Translations under genes and position numbers: made by a program
Assembly (NCBI GenBank): GCA_027296385.1
Contig: JAPUJD010000275.1
Coordinates: forward strand, 1-5,332
Length of the DNA stretch: 5,332 nucleotides
Direction: 5' to 3'
Source: Acidobacteriota bacterium
GTDB lineage: Bacteria > Acidobacteriota > Thermoanaerobaculia > Multivoradales > JAHEKO01
The notes under the pieces: model-generated
Databases searched by the model: none
What the model was told of the DNA's origin: nothing
The model's input: only the letters and a program-made list of their open reading frames with translations
Shown: positions 5,060-5,332 of the stretch, in pieces
Layout of the letters: each line of letters starts with the position of its first letter
How positions within the stretch are numbered: the stretch's first letter is position 1

Positions 5060-5332
5060 TTAGTTGCCGCTGATGACCTGGGCGCCCGCCGGGTAGTGGA
5101 CGAAGAATCCGTCCGCCCAGACGATGTCCTGGTCGTAGTCAGTGGCGATGAAGGGGCCGAGCAAGTAGGTGTTGCCCGAGGTCGCGTCGTCACGGCCCGG
5201 GCTGCGGATACCGATGACCTGGCCGGCGAGCAGTTGCGTGCCAAGTCGGTACTCGAAGTTGTTACCCCAGCCGTCGAATTCGGGAACGGTCTGGATGTAG
5301 AAGAAAGTGGAGCCCGGGAACAACGTGCTTTG
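5060..5332 (-). CDS. GspG/type IV pilin-like protein, C-terminal part (5' end outside window)
   Basis: The reading frame is open through the window edge and ends at a TAA, so only the last 90 residues are visible and the N-terminal prepilin helix is missing. The visible part reads as the C-terminal globular domain of a GspG/PilA-type pilin. It has a DGWGNNFEYR motif, equivalent to the DPWGNPYxYR of GspG major pseudopilins. A Gly/Asp-rich loop follows (SPGRDD), then DYDQDIVWADG and the end FVHYPAGAQVISGN. In the family this region forms the calcium-binding or disulfide loop of the pilin head; no Cys is visible here. A TTG near the edge could be read as a start, but the frame continues upstream of it and the fragment lacks a GFTLxE signal, so it is a truncated gene rather than a short complete one. 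A strong terminator follows, making it the last gene of its transcript. Whether it serves a pilus or a secretion pseudopilus cannot be told from this fragment. Confidence 0.75.
   Translation of the reverse strand, partial: QSTLFPGSTFFYIQTVPEFDGWGNNFEYRLGTQLLAGQVIGIRSPGRDDATSGNTYLLGPFIATDYDQDIVWADGFFVHYPAGAQVISGN

Noticed and set aside
4510..5244. A 245-residue N-terminal extension of the prepilin peptidase in the same open frame.
   Set aside because: It overlaps the M20-like gene and the terminator in another frame, is Arg/Ser/Pro-rich low-complexity sequence, and the peptidase N-terminus is complete from the GTG at 4509.
1..5332. CRISPR arrays, insertion sequences or phage genes.
   Set aside because: No regularly spaced repeats, transposase motifs, terminal inverted repeats or phage-type genes were seen; the window is explained by a pilus/secretion locus.

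Overview
The window is GC-rich, and every gene I can support lies on the minus strand, so transcription runs from high to low coordinates. The content is a type IV pilus / type II secretion-like locus. It holds a pilin-type (GspG-like) C-terminus, a prepilin peptidase, and a tightly packed minor-pilin operon ending in the start of a PilY1-like adhesin. The gene order, the very high GC3 and the style of the pilin (DGWGN motif, 'FVHYPAG' end) suggest a GC-rich environmental Gram-negative bacterium, perhaps Acidobacteriota or a deltaproteobacterial relative. That taxonomic guess is inference and weak.

Layout in transcription order: (1) 5332-5060, the C-terminal part of a GspG/PilA-like pilin, closed by a strong intrinsic terminator (5012-4981). 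(2) 4937-4545, a 130-residue protein that looks like an isolated M20-peptidase dimerisation domain behind a hydrophobic N-terminus, preceded by a 13-nt tandem repeat and a possible promoter. (3) 4509-3742, prepilin peptidase (PilD/GspO family) with a four-Cys zinc motif and both catalytic Asp residues. (4) 3718-3602, a candidate 38-residue single-span membrane peptide. (5) 3601-3332, a non-coding stretch with a hairpin and a TATAAG box. (6) 3331 to 1, five genes: fimT/gspH-like, pilV-like, pilW-like, pilX-like and the first 86 codons of a pilY1-like gene.

The first four genes of the minor-pilin operon are joined by stop/start overlaps or a 2-nt gap, each with a Shine-Dalgarno. A 29-nt gap separates pilX from pilY1. 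In type IV pili, PilV/W/X, FimT/FimU and PilY1 form the priming and tip complex, and the prepilin peptidase processes the pilins. The window therefore encodes both the processing enzyme and much of the tip complex. The oddest items are the stand-alone M20-like domain beside the prepilin peptidase, the serine in place of Glu5 in the FimT/GspH-like pilin, the four-Cys cluster in the PilX-like protein, and the small membrane ORF that the ordinary gene set would leave out.
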